A DNA stretch of 64,000 nucleotides from Streptomyces scabiei 87.22 (GCF_000091305.1 NC_013929.1:9734001-9798000); one strand, 5' to 3'; counted from the first letter of the stretch, positions 32,043 through 40,370 are shown. Notes: generated by a model from the sequence alone, not told the origin. Made by a program: numbers and translations.

Positions 32043-33013
32043 CGACACCGACAGAGCGGAACCCGCCCGAGGTCGTGACCTTCGGCGAGACCATGGCGGC
32101 GTTCCGCGCCCACGGCCCCCTGCGCCTCGGCGGCACCCTCGGACTGTCCGTCGCGGGAGCCGAGTCCAACGTCGCCATCGGCCTCGCCCGGCTCGGACAC
32201 CGGGTGAGCTGGGCCGGCCGGGTCGGCGCCGACGAGCTGGGCGCGCTCGTCCTGCGCACCCTGCGCGCCGAGGGCGTCGACACCGGCCACGCGAGCACCG
32301 ACGACACCGGCCGCCCGACGGGACTGCTGATCACCGAACCCCGCCTCGGCACGCTCACCCGGGTCGACTACTACCGTGCCGGTTCCGCAGGGTCGGCCCT
32401 CACCCCGGCCGAGGTCCTGCCCGCGCTGACTCCGGGTTCCCGCATCCTGCACCTGACCGGCATCACCCCGGCGCTCGGCCCCTCGGCGGCCGAGACGGTC
32501 CTGGCCGCCGCCGGCGCCGCCCGCGACGCCGGCATCACCGTGTGCCTCGACGTCAACCACCGCTCCCGGCTGTGGACCGCCGACCGTGCCCGCACCGTGC
32601 TCCGGCCGTTGCTGGCCCGCACCGACCTGCTCATCGCCTCCGAGGACGAACTGCCCCTGATGCTGGAGCGGTCCGACGCGGACGAGTCCGAGGCCGTGCG
32701 CGACATCCTGGCCGCCGGCGTGTCCGAGGTGGTCGTCAAGCGCGGCGCCCGCGGCGCGACCGGCTTCACCGCCGAGGGGTCGGCCGACCGGCCGGCTCGA
32801 CAGGTCGACGCCGTCGACCTGGTCGGCGCGGGCGACGCCTTCGTGGCCGGCTACCTCTCCGGCCTGCTCGACGGCGCGGACATCACGGCCCGGCTGCACC
32901 GGGCCGTCACCACCGCGGCCTTCGCCGTCGCCACCCGCGGCGACTGGGAGGGCCTCCCCACCCGGGACGAACTCGGCCTGCTCGACCGGCCCGACGGCAC
33001 CACCGTCCGCTGA
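32039..33013 (+). CDS. PfkB-family 2-keto-3-deoxy sugar-acid kinase
   Basis: A 324-residue ribokinase-fold sugar kinase: the N-terminal VVTFGETMAAFRA, the AGAESNVAIGLARLGH substrate segment and the C-terminal PfkB signature VDLVGAGDAFVAGYLSGLLDG with the catalytic Asp. The family includes KDG kinase, and the operon (dehydratase and aldolase flank it) makes 2-keto-3-deoxygalactonate the likely substrate. GTG start overlaps the aldolase stop. Confidence 0.87.
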   Translation: MTTPTERNPPEVVTFGETMAAFRAHGPLRLGGTLGLSVAGAESNVAIGLARLGHRVSWAGRVGADELGALVLRTLRAEGVDTGHASTDDTGRPTGLLITEPRLGTLTRVDYYRAGSAGSALTPAEVLPALTPGSRILHLTGITPALGPSAAETVLAAAGAARDAGITVCLDVNHRSRLWTADRARTVLRPLLARTDLLIASEDELPLMLERSDADESEAVRDILAAGVSEVVVKRGARGATGFTAEGSADRPARQVDAVDLVGAGDAFVAGYLSGLLDGADITARLHRAVTTAAFAVATRGDWEGLPTRDELGLLDRPDGTTVR

Positions 33014-33027
33014 CCAGGAGACGACAC

Positions 33028-33921
33028 ATGACCTCGACGGAAGCGCCGGCGACCCTCGTCGTGGACGGAGCGTACGAACTCGCCGAAGGAGGACGCTGGT
33101 TCGACGGACGGTACGTGTACGTCGACATCCTCAGCGGCCGGCTCTTCGAACTGCGCGACGACCGCGAGGGCCGCACCGACACCGCCCCCGCCCAACTCGC
33201 CCATCTTGACGTGCCTCTGGGCGCCGTCGCGCCGGTCCACGGCCGCCCGGGCACCTGGATCGCCGCCGCGGGCACCGGCATCGCGCTGCTCACGCCCGAC
33301 GGCGCCCTGGAATGGCTGGACCGCCCCGAGGACCGTACCCCCGCCCCCAGCAGGATGAACGACGGCGTCGCCGATCCCGCGGGGCGCTTCTGGGCGGGCA
33401 GCATGGCCTACGACGCCACCCCCGGGGCGGGGTCGCTGTACCGCACGGACGCCGACGGCACCGTCGTACGCGTCCTCGACGGTCTGACCATCGCCAACGG
33501 TCCGGCGTTCACCGCCGACGGCACCGTCATGTACCTAGCCGACACGGCCGTCGGCACCGTCCTGCGCTGCCGGGTCGACCCCGTCTCGGGCGACCTGCGC
33601 GGCGCTCCGGAGACCTTCGCGCACCTGCGCAAGGGCGAGGGCAGCCCCGACGGGATGACCGTCGACGAGGAGGGGTGCCTCTGGGTCGCGCTGTGGGGCG
33701 CCGGGACGGTCCGCCGCTACCACCCCGACGGCCGCCTGCTGCACACCCTGACCCTCCCCGCCCCGCACCCCACATCCGTGTGCCTGCACCCGGACGGCGG
33801 CCGCCTCTTCGTCACCACGGCCCGGTACGGCGTGACGAACCCGACCGCGGCCTCCGGCGCGGTGCTCGTCCTCCCCGTGGCGGTCGGGGGAACAGCGGCC
33901 TGCTCCTGGCGGGCCGGCTAG
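33028..33921 (+). CDS. SMP-30/gluconolactonase-family sugar lactonase
   Basis: A 297-residue beta-propeller lactonase: ELAEGGRWFDGRYVYVDILSG at the start (metal Glu), SRMNDGVADPAGRFWAGSM (Asn/Asp ligands) and SPDGMTVDEEGCLWVALWGAGTVRRYHPDG (catalytic Asp). It would open the lactone made by the SDR dehydrogenase, completing aldose to aldonate to ketodeoxy acid. It ends the operon and shares its CTAG stop with the convergent decarboxylase gene. Confidence 0.9.
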   Translation: MTSTEAPATLVVDGAYELAEGGRWFDGRYVYVDILSGRLFELRDDREGRTDTAPAQLAHLDVPLGAVAPVHGRPGTWIAAAGTGIALLTPDGALEWLDRPEDRTPAPSRMNDGVADPAGRFWAGSMAYDATPGAGSLYRTDADGTVVRVLDGLTIANGPAFTADGTVMYLADTAVGTVLRCRVDPVSGDLRGAPETFAHLRKGEGSPDGMTVDEEGCLWVALWGAGTVRRYHPDGRLLHTLTLPAPHPTSVCLHPDGGRLFVTTARYGVTNPTAASGAVLVLPVAVGGTAACSWRAG

Positions 33922-35309
33922 CGGAGGGTGCTGAGCGTGCGGATGACGTCCTCCGCGTCGGTGTCCGGGTTGACGAAGGCCAGGCGCAGCACCGTGGCGC
34001 CGTTCCACAGCGTCGGCACGCACAGGATGGTGCCCGTCTCGGCGGCCCGGGCGGACCAGGCCGCGTAGTCGCCCGGACTCCAGCCCGGCCGGTCGAAGAG
34101 GAGGACGGACAGCTCGGGCTCGATGATCAGCCGCAGGTGGTCGGCGGCACGTATCGCGTCGGCGACCAGGCGGCTGGTGGTGAGCGTCCGTTCCACGGCG
34201 TGTGTGTAGCGGTCGGTTCCGTGGACGGCCAGGCTGAACCAGAACGGCAGCCCACGGGCACGGCGGCTCAGGTGCAGGGCCAGGTCCGCCGGGTTGTGGA
34301 CATCGCGGTCGATGGCGTCCAGATAGCTCGCCGACTGGCGGTGCGCGGCGCGGGCCGCGGCCGGGTCCCGGTAGAGCAGCGCGCAGCAGTCGTAGGGCGC
34401 GAACAGCCACTTGTGTGGATCGACGATGAAGCTGTCGGCCCGCTCGATGCCGGTGTAGAGATGCCGCACGCTGGGCGCCGCCAGGCCGGCCCCGCCGTAG
34501 GCGCCGTCCACGTGCAGCCACACCTGGTGGCGTTCGCAGGCGTCCGCGATGCCGTCGAGGTCGTCGATCAGGCCGGCGTTGGTGGTCCCGGCGGTCGCCA
34601 CCACGGCGAAGACGCCGGTGGTGGACTCCAGGACCGCGTTCACGGCGGATCCGGTGAGACGGCCCTGTGCGTCCACGGGCGCGGTGACGAGGTCCACGTC
34701 CATCGCGCGGGCGGCTGAGGCGACGGAGGAGTGGGCGCTCTCCGCGCACACGATCCTCCATCCGTCGGCCGGCCGGCCCCGTGCGGCGCCGGCGGCGGCG
34801 CGGGCCGTGATGAGGGCGGAAAGATTGCCCAGGGTGCCGCCGCTGACGAAGCATCCGGCCGCGGTGTCCGGCCAACCGAGGAGCCGGGTGAGCCAGTGCA
34901 GTGCCTCGTTCTCGGCGTGGATCGCGCCCGCTCCGGACTCCCAGGTCCCCGCGAAGATGTTCGCCGCTCCGGTGACCGCCTCGAAGGCGAGCGCGGCACG
35001 CGTGGGCGCCGCCGGGATGTACGCGAGGTTCGTCGGCCCGTTCTGGGCGCGGGTGGCGGGCGACAGGACCCGGTCGAACAGTCTGAGCACCGCGGAGCCG
35101 CCCATGCCCCGCGGGGTGATGGCCGGGCCCGCCGCGTCGGCCAGGTCCCGGGCGGGGCGGGCGCTCGCCACCTGGTCGGGAGCCTGCATGATGCGCCGCC
35201 AGGCGTACCCCATGGCGGTCGCCACGACCTCGTCCTCATCGCCCCACAACCGGTTGCCGTCCAGGGCCACCACGCGCGGCGGGATGCTTTCACTCTGAGC
35301 TTTTTGCAT
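33918..35309 (-). CDS. PLP-dependent decarboxylase (aromatic-amino-acid type)
   Basis: A 463-residue group II decarboxylase, distinct from the one at 3.6 kb. It shows AGAIHAENEALHWLTRLLGWPDTAAGCFVSGGTLGNL, HVDGAYGGAGLAA (Asp to pyridine) and FIVDPHKWLFAPYDCCALL (PLP Lys in HKWLF). The PHKW form is typical of the aromatic-L-amino-acid/tyrosine-type subgroup. Its TAG stop is the other half of the CTAG palindrome shared with the lactonase gene. Divergent from an Lrp/AsnC gene with a perfect palindrome between, so the regulator probably senses the amino-acid substrate. Confidence 0.85.
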   Translation of the reverse strand: MQKAQSESIPPRVVALDGNRLWGDEDEVVATAMGYAWRRIMQAPDQVASARPARDLADAAGPAITPRGMGGSAVLRLFDRVLSPATRAQNGPTNLAYIPAAPTRAALAFEAVTGAANIFAGTWESGAGAIHAENEALHWLTRLLGWPDTAAGCFVSGGTLGNLSALITARAAAGAARGRPADGWRIVCAESAHSSVASAARAMDVDLVTAPVDAQGRLTGSAVNAVLESTTGVFAVVATAGTTNAGLIDDLDGIADACERHQVWLHVDGAYGGAGLAAPSVRHLYTGIERADSFIVDPHKWLFAPYDCCALLYRDPAAARAAHRQSASYLDAIDRDVHNPADLALHLSRRARGLPFWFSLAVHGTDRYTHAVERTLTTSRLVADAIRAADHLRLIIEPELSVLLFDRPGWSPGDYAAWSARAAETGTILCVPTLWNGATVLRLAFVNPDTDAEDVIRTLSTLR

Positions 35310-35358
35310 GGCGAGAACCTAGAAACGGCCCCCGGAATGCGCAATATGCGACATGAAG

Positions 35359-35377
35359 ATTGAGCACAATGCTCAAT
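35359..35377. promoter_or_regulatory. Lrp/AsnC operator
   Basis: ATTGAGCA-CAA-TGCTCAAT: perfect 8-bp arms with 3-bp centre between the divergent decarboxylase and Lrp-family genes, 33 bp upstream of the regulator ATG. Confidence 0.75.
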
Positions 35378-35410
35378 GTGGCTCGAAAGTGATGTGTGAC
35401 CATGGGCATC

Positions 35411-35890
35411 ATGCGACATGCCGACACCCTCGATGCCCTGGACGCCCGGATCCTCCTGGCGCTCGACGCGGATCCACGCGCCACCACGCTGGCCCTGGCC
35501 GACCGGCTGGGTCTGGCCCGCAACACCGTGCACGCCCGGCTGAAGCGGCTGGAGGAGAGCGGCGTGCTCAAGGAGCCCAGCCGCCGCGTGGACCCCGCGG
35601 CTCTCGGCTATCCGCTGCTGGCGCTGATCACGATGTCGATCAGCCAGCGCGTGGGCGCGCCCACCAGGGAGGCGATCCTGCGCATCCCCGAGGTGGTCGA
35701 GCTGCTCGTCACCACCGGTGACGGCGACCTGCTCGCCCGGGTGGTGGCCCGCGACACCGAGGATCTGCACCGCATCACGAACCTGGTGCTCGAAGCGCCC
35801 GGCGTCGTCCGCTCCAACACCACCATCGTCCTGCTGGAGGTACAGCCGTACAGCGTCCGTTCCCTGCTACGGCGACACGCCGGCCACTGA
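35411..35890 (+). CDS. Lrp/AsnC-family regulator
   Basis: About 159 residues: the HTH is TLDALDARILLALDADPRATTLALADRLGLARNTVHARLKRLEESGVL, followed by the RAM ligand-binding beta-alpha-beta fold (ALITMSISQRV...VVELLVTTGDGDLLARVVARDTEDLHRITN). ATG at 35411 is preferred. ATG 35402 and GTG 35396 are alternatives with no SD to decide. It is divergent from the decarboxylase gene and likely regulates it through the palindrome at 35359-35377. Confidence 0.88.
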   Translation: MRHADTLDALDARILLALDADPRATTLALADRLGLARNTVHARLKRLEESGVLKEPSRRVDPAALGYPLLALITMSISQRVGAPTREAILRIPEVVELLVTTGDGDLLARVVARDTEDLHRITNLVLEAPGVVRSNTTIVLLEVQPYSVRSLLRRHAGH

Positions 35891-36218
35891 CCTCCCCCGG
35901 TGACACCGCTCTCTCAGAAACATTGCTCACCGAGTGGACGCATATCTGTTCCCGCGACATGAGAGTTTGACGGTCGATGCGGTAAGGGTTTTTACCGTCG
36001 GAGACGGGACCGAATTAGGTGAGCCGGGTACGCGGTTTCGGCATGCTACTGTCCTTCTCAGTTGCAGTTGTGGTTCCCGAACTTCAAGCGGCCCCAACCC
36101 GGCTCCCGCCGGCTGGAGCGCTTCTTTATTTCCGGTCATGTTCCGGCGGGCAATCATTGCGGCCACGCTCGGTCCGCGCACCGCGGATCTGATGCACTGC
36201 CCCACAAGGAGATATGAC
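35891..36218 (+). promoter_or_regulatory. Long leader of the first cold-shock gene
   Basis: A non-coding leader of at least 200 nt. It contains two mutually exclusive hairpins: CGGTAA/TTACCG (35980-35985, 35992-35997) and GACGGT/ACCGTC (35969-35974, 35994-35999). A 21-nt element at 36065-36085 (CAGTTGTGGTTCCCGAACTTC) resembles one before the second cold-shock gene. Long structured leaders of csp genes often act as RNA thermosensors. AAGGAG (36206-36211) is the SD. Confidence 0.55.
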
Positions 36219-36422
36219 ATGGCTTCTGGTACCGTCAAGTGGTTCAACGCAGAAAAGGGCTTCGGCTTCATCGAGCAGGACGGTGGCGGCGCGGACGTGT
36301 TCGCCCACTACTCGAACATTTCTGCCCAGGGCTTCCGTGAGCTGCTCGAGGGTCAGAAGGTCAACTTCGACATCGCGCAGGGCCAGAAGGGCCCGACGGC
36401 CGAGAACATCGTTCTGGTCTGA
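36219..36422 (+). CDS. Cold-shock protein, CspA family
   Basis: A 67-residue OB-fold RNA chaperone: GTVKWFNAEKGFGFIEQD contains RNP-1 (KGFGFI), DVFAHYSNI is RNP-2, and the end is GPTAENIVLV. ATG with AAGGAG SD. It binds single-stranded RNA and melts structure at low temperature or in fast growth. It is followed by a hairpin terminator and then a DEAD-box helicase gene. Codon usage is less G/C-extreme than neighbours, typical of highly expressed csp genes. Confidence 0.95.
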   Translation: MASGTVKWFNAEKGFGFIEQDGGGADVFAHYSNISAQGFRELLEGQKVNFDIAQGQKGPTAENIVLV

Positions 36423-36437
36423 CGCTGACGCGCCACA

Positions 36438-36481
36438 CGTAGCTGGGGCCCGCATCCTTCGGGGTGCGGGCCCCAGCTACG
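36438..36481 (+). terminator. Strong terminator after the cold-shock gene
   Basis: A 17-bp perfect stem (36438-36454 / 36465-36481) is extended by CC/GG and capped by a UUCG tetraloop, 16 bp after the stop. TTTTC follows. Confidence 0.95.
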
Positions 36482-36683
36482 CGCGTTTTCTCTGGCGGAT
36501 TCCCCCACGGGACGAATTGGCGGAATCGGGGTCCCGTCGCGACACCCTCTGGTGTTGCGTCCCCCGAAAGCTCTGCCCGCCAGGTCTGCTTTTATTTGCC
36601 ACCGGTTCATACTTGTGATTCTTCACGCCGTTCATCGCTGCGGGAATTCCTTGATATGTGCCACACATCGAGGAAGGTTCCCC

Positions 36684-38177
36684 ATGAACCGAACCCGTAC
36701 GAACGACCGCTCCGCTCGCACCCGGAACAGCCGTGCCTACGCCGGAAAGGGCGGAAGCCGCTTCGGCTCGCAGGCGCCGCGCCGTTCGGCCGGACCGGTC
36801 CGCTCCGGCGGCTCCGGCCGCAGGCCCGCCACAGTGCAGGGCGAGTTCGCGCTGCCCAGGACGATCACTCCCGCACTGCCCGCCGTCGAGGCCTTCGACG
36901 ATCTCGACATGCCCAGGCAGCTCCTGGCCGAACTCCACAGGCAGGGGGTGACCGTGCCGTTCCCGATCCAGGGCGCGACGCTGCCCAACTCCCTGGCCGG
37001 CCGTGACGTCCTCGGCCGTGGGCGCACCGGATCCGGGAAGACCCTCGCCTTCGGCCTCGCGCTGCTCGCCCGCACCGCTGGACAGCGCGCCGAGCCCCGG
37101 CATCCGCTGGGGCTGGTCCTCGTACCGACACGTGAGCTGGCGCAGCAGGTGACCGACGCGCTGACGCCGTACGCCCGCTCGGTCGGCCTGCGACTGGCCA
37201 CGGTGGTGGGCGGGATGTCCATCGGCAGGCAGGCCGGCATGCTGCGCGCCGGGGCCGAGGTCGTCGTCGCGACCCCGGGCCGGCTCAAGGACCTCATCGA
37301 GCGCGGTGAGTGCCGGCTCAACCAGGTGGGCATCACGGTGCTGGACGAGGCCGACCAGATGGCCGACATGGGCTTCATGCCGCAGGTCACCGCGCTGCTC
37401 GACCAGGTGCGCCCCGAGGGGCAGCGGATGCTGTTCTCCGCCACTCTGGACCGTAACGTCGACCTGCTGGTGCGCCGCTATCTGAGCGACCCCGTCGTGC
37501 ACTCGGTCGACCCCTCGGCCGGCGCGGTCACGACGATGGAGCACCACCTCCTGCACGTCCACGGCGCCGACAAGCATGCCGCCACGATCGAGATCGCCGC
37601 CCGCGACGGCCGCGTGATCATGTTCCTGGACACCAAGCACGCCGTCGACCGACTGGCCCAGGACCTGCTCAACAGCGGGGTACGGGCCGCCGCGCTGCAC
37701 GGCGGCAAGTCGCAGCCGCAGCGCACGCGTACGCTCGCGCAGTTCAAGACCGGGCATGTCACGGTGCTGGTGGCGACCAACGTCGCCGCGCGCGGCATCC
37801 ACGTCGACAACCTCGACCTCGTCGTCAACGTCGACCCGCCGACGGACCACAAGGACTACCTGCACCGCGGTGGCCGTACCGCTCGCGCCGGAGAGTCCGG
37901 CAGCGTCGTCACCCTCGTCACACCCAATCAGCGCCGCAGCATGGACCGTCTCATGGCGGCCGCCGGAATCCGGCCGCAGAGCACCCAGATCCGCTCGGGC
38001 GACGAAAGCCTGAGCCGGATCACCGGCGCCCAAGCCCCGTCCGGCGTCCCGGTCGTCATCACCGCACCGGTGGTCGAACGTCCCAAGCGCGCTCCTTCCT
38101 CCCGGGGCCGACGCCGCCCCGCTTCGGCGACCCGGCGCTCGCCGGCCCGCCGGGCCGTTCGCGACGCGGCAGCCTAG
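36684..38177 (+). CDS. DEAD-box RNA helicase
   Basis: About 497 residues. Walker A GRTGSGKT, Ia PTRELAQ, Ib TPGRLKDL, II VLDEADQM, III FSATL, IV-VI region with ARGIHVDNLDLV and HRGGRTARAGESG. The Arg/Ser/Gly-rich N- and C-terminal tails would bind RNA. ATG at 36684 after GAGGAAGG. It acts in the cytoplasm in ribosome assembly or RNA decay, probably cold-linked, between two csp genes and upstream of RNase J, which together suggest an RNA-metabolism block. Confidence 0.92.
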   Translation: MNRTRTNDRSARTRNSRAYAGKGGSRFGSQAPRRSAGPVRSGGSGRRPATVQGEFALPRTITPALPAVEAFDDLDMPRQLLAELHRQGVTVPFPIQGATLPNSLAGRDVLGRGRTGSGKTLAFGLALLARTAGQRAEPRHPLGLVLVPTRELAQQVTDALTPYARSVGLRLATVVGGMSIGRQAGMLRAGAEVVVATPGRLKDLIERGECRLNQVGITVLDEADQMADMGFMPQVTALLDQVRPEGQRMLFSATLDRNVDLLVRRYLSDPVVHSVDPSAGAVTTMEHHLLHVHGADKHAATIEIAARDGRVIMFLDTKHAVDRLAQDLLNSGVRAAALHGGKSQPQRTRTLAQFKTGHVTVLVATNVAARGIHVDNLDLVVNVDPPTDHKDYLHRGGRTARAGESGSVVTLVTPNQRRSMDRLMAAAGIRPQSTQIRSGDESLSRITGAQAPSGVPVVITAPVVERPKRAPSSRGRRRPASATRRSPARRAVRDAAA

Positions 38178-38223
38178 GACCTCCGTGATCAGGAGGCCGA
38201 CCCATCTCTGCAGGAGGTACCTT

Positions 38224-38628
38224 TTGACGCTCGTTGGGATGCAGCCCTGCCCGACCGACACCCGCCCCGCGCGCAGGGCGGGGGTGGAGATCATGGACGC
38301 GGGCGGACCGCAGGTCTGCGACGACATGAGTGTCGAGGTGGCGCTGGCCGTCATGGCCGCCGCGCGCACGGGCCGCCTCGTGGTCTGCGACCAGGACGAC
38401 CAGTGGACCGGCACGGTCACCCGGACCGAACTTCTCGCCGTCCGCGGCAGTCTCGCCTCCGCGGACCGCGTCCGGCTGCGCGACATCCTCGGTGGCCATG
38501 GCACCCTCGCCTCACCCATGCCTCCCGAGGCGGAAGCCGGACACGCGATGCGCTCCCTCCGGCTCGGTGCCGCACCGGTGACCGACGGGCGAGGCGGCGC
38601 CCCGGGCCTCGTCGCCCACTCCCGCTGA
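38224..38628 (+). CDS. CBS-domain-like protein
   Basis: About 134 residues. TTG at 38224 is favoured by AGGAGGT (38212-38218) placed 5 bases before it; the ATG at 38239 is too far. The protein looks like two degraded CBS repeats: MDAGGPQVCDDMSVEVALAVMAAARTGRLVVCDQDDQWTGTVTRTELLAVRG and a shorter second copy ending APVTDGRGGAPGLV. Such domains bind adenine nucleotides. It is in the same direction as the helicase, 46 bp downstream, and is probably co-transcribed. Confidence 0.7.
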   Translation: MTLVGMQPCPTDTRPARRAGVEIMDAGGPQVCDDMSVEVALAVMAAARTGRLVVCDQDDQWTGTVTRTELLAVRGSLASADRVRLRDILGGHGTLASPMPPEAEAGHAMRSLRLGAAPVTDGRGGAPGLVAHSR

Positions 38629-38677
38629 ACCGCCCCCTCCCCGGTCGGACCGTCTCCCCCTCTCCCCGTGAGGTCAC

Positions 38678-38989
38678 ATGCGCTGCGTCATCGCCCGCTT
38701 CCCCTTCGAACTCACCAAGAGCGGCGTGCTGGAATCGATGAAGGGCATCAAGCCCGAACCGGGCACCGGTGAATCCGTGCTCATCGGCCGCCGCCACTAC
38801 CCGATCAAGCAGGTCGGCCAGGTCATCACCCGCCAGGACCGCCGTGACTTCAGCGCCGGCGAAGTCCTGCGGGCCATGACACAGCTCGGCTTCACCTGCA
38901 GTGTCCTCCCCGAGACCACGCCCGAGCGCACGCTGAGCCCGCTGGAGCACGCCTCCGCGATGCTGGGTGCCCCCGTCGTCGGGGTCTGA
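38678..38989 (+). CDS. Small conserved protein, SCO5918-like
   Basis: A 103-residue protein: RCVIARFPFELTKSGVLESMKGIKPEPGTGESVLIGRRHYPIKQVGQVITRQDRRDFSAGEVLRAMTQLGFTC. I recall this as a Streptomyces-conserved family (SCO5918) of unknown function that accompanies DEAD-box and csp genes; memory only. It is likely in the same transcript as the CBS gene (49-bp gap). A terminator follows. Confidence 0.72.
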   Translation: MRCVIARFPFELTKSGVLESMKGIKPEPGTGESVLIGRRHYPIKQVGQVITRQDRRDFSAGEVLRAMTQLGFTCSVLPETTPERTLSPLEHASAMLGAPVVGV

Positions 38990-39025
38990 CAGCGCAAGCA
39001 TGTGTGAGCCGGCACCCGACCGGCA

Positions 39026-39061
39026 GTGTGGGCCCGACCAGCGCGCTGGTCGGGCCCACAC
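39026..39061 (+). terminator. Terminator of the helicase - CBS - SCO5918 transcript
   Basis: A 36-bp perfect palindrome (39026-39043 with 39044-39061) immediately downstream of the SCO5918-like stop. Confidence 0.85.
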
Positions 39062-39209
39062 GTGCGTGTGGTGGGTCCTCCCTGTCGCGGTGACCGCTCG
39101 GCGATCGGAACATGCGCGTGGGTGCCGGAGCGGGTGGAGGAGTGGTCCCGATGCCCAGCTCCTGGCGGAACGGAACCTCATCTCCAGGTGCGCCGAAATC
39201 TATGTCGGT

Positions 39210-39702
39210 CACAGTAGACTTTGGGTGCCGATGTGGTTAAGGTTTCTCTCGTAGCCGAGATCGAGCAAGGCCCGGCAGATATGAACTGCCAGGTCGCAGT
39301 ACGGAAGTTGCAGTGCACAGGACGGTGCGGTGGTGGAGTGTCGAAGCCAGGGCGTTTGCAGGACGGCGACGGGACTGACGGCCGCACCGGGTGGCCCGCG
39401 GTGATCAGGGGCCGCCATCAGCAGTTCGCGGCACCAGCAGTTGGTAGTTCCCGTATGTGAGTAGTTGATCAAGAGGGAAGAACGGAGGAGCCCCACGCCA
39501 TCAGGATCGCCCGGGAGGACGTACCAAACCCGGGTACCGCAGGACATCGACAGTGAGGTGGTCTTCGGTCAGGCAACCGCGATCCCCGCGCCCCCGGCGT
39601 CTTACAGGTCGGGTCCGCGGAAACAGAGAGCCGGCGTATCAGGACCGGCAGATGGTGTAGCAGTTCCTTCGGGGCCCTGATGCCAGTTGGCATCAGGGCC
39701 CC
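39210..39702 (+). ncRNA. Candidate structured noncoding transcript
   Basis: About 490 bp with no convincing protein gene and lower G+C than its neighbours. It opens near a TAGACT -10-like box (39213-39218), has a GGCAG/CTGCC hairpin (39274-39278, 39286-39290) and a GTACC/GGGTAC-type hairpin near 39520, and ends exactly in a strong terminator hairpin (39671-39702). A short in-frame stretch begins TTG at 39465 but lacks a clear product. This is a proposal, not an identification. Confidence 0.35.
39671..39702 (+). terminator. Terminator of the candidate noncoding transcript
   Basis: GGGGCCCTGATGCCA (39671-39685) pairs with TGGCATCAGGGCCCC (39688-39702): 15-bp perfect stem, 2-nt apparent loop. 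No ordinary gene ends just before it. Confidence 0.85.
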
Positions 39703-40054
39703 TCCACGCAGGTCCCGGAGAGGTGACCGGCTTCAGGAGGCCCAGGGCATTCATGCCGCCCACCGTGGCGCGGCGGCCCCATGGGGGATCCCGACCGCGG
39801 CAACGTGAAATGGGCGTGTCCGTCCGCTTCCGGGAGTAGCGGGCGCGTGGTCCCGGGCGGTGGCGTGATCGCTTCCCATGGTCACTCGGCGTGCGGACGT
39901 GTAGCGTCAGCGTCAGCTGTCGTGGTTCGGAATTCCCCTCTGCCCGCGCCTTTTCGGTGTGGGCGTTTTGCTGTGCTGTGCCGCAGGGACCAGGGCGATC
40001 ACCTCCGCCTTCCACATGGAGTGGGAGGCGTTCATCGACCGGAAGGCATCAGAC
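39703..40054 (+). promoter_or_regulatory. Leader/promoter of the second cold-shock gene
   Basis: No gene. 39914-39935 (CAGCTGTCGTGGTTCGGAATTC) resembles the element before the first cold-shock gene at a similar distance (about 120 nt) from the start. The SD is weak (GGAAGG at 40041-40046). Confidence 0.5.
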
Positions 40055-40258
40055 ATGGCAACGGGAACTGTGAAGTGGTTCAACGCGGAGAAGGGCTTCG
40101 GCTTCATCGCCCAGGACGGCGGCGGCCCGGACGTCTTCGCGCACTACTCCGCGATCAACTCCTCGGGCTTCCGTGAGCTCCAGGAGGGCCAGGCCGTGAC
40201 GTTCGACGTCACCCAGGGCCAGAAGGGCCCCCAGGCCGAGAACATCACCCCGGCCTGA
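40055..40258 (+). CDS. Cold-shock protein, CspA family (second copy)
   Basis: 67 residues, about 80% identical to the first csp: GTVKWFNAEKGFGFIAQD with RNP-1, DVFAHYSAI with RNP-2, ending GPQAENITPA. The ATG at 40055 follows GGAAGG. Single-stranded RNA chaperone. It has its own promoter and a perfect palindromic terminator. The paralogue pair encloses the helicase block. Confidence 0.95.
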   Translation: MATGTVKWFNAEKGFGFIAQDGGGPDVFAHYSAINSSGFRELQEGQAVTFDVTQGQKGPQAENITPA

Positions 40259-40264
40259 GTACGG

Positions 40265-40302
40265 GATCGGGGCCGCGCAGCCATGGCTGCGCGGCCCCGA
40301 TC
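40265..40302. terminator. Terminator, perfect 38-bp palindrome
   Basis: The 38 bases from 40265 to 40302 form a perfect palindrome centred on CCATGG. It follows csp2 and precedes the convergent RNase J gene, so it can serve both directions. Confidence 0.9.
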
Positions 40303-40370
40303 TGTCGAGCCGGGGGTTGAGCAGAGCCCGGCCCGGCCCGGCCTTGAGGACCGAGCCACCGGGCTGTCGC

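Noticed and set aside
39209..39547. 112-codon minus-strand frame in the csp intergenic region
   Set aside because: No SD, cysteine/histidine-scattered translation, no homology recognised, and it overlaps the better-supported transcript in the opposite direction.
39465..39680. 71-codon plus-strand frame with TTG start
   Set aside because: It ends inside a terminator stem, has no recognisable domain and a poor start context.
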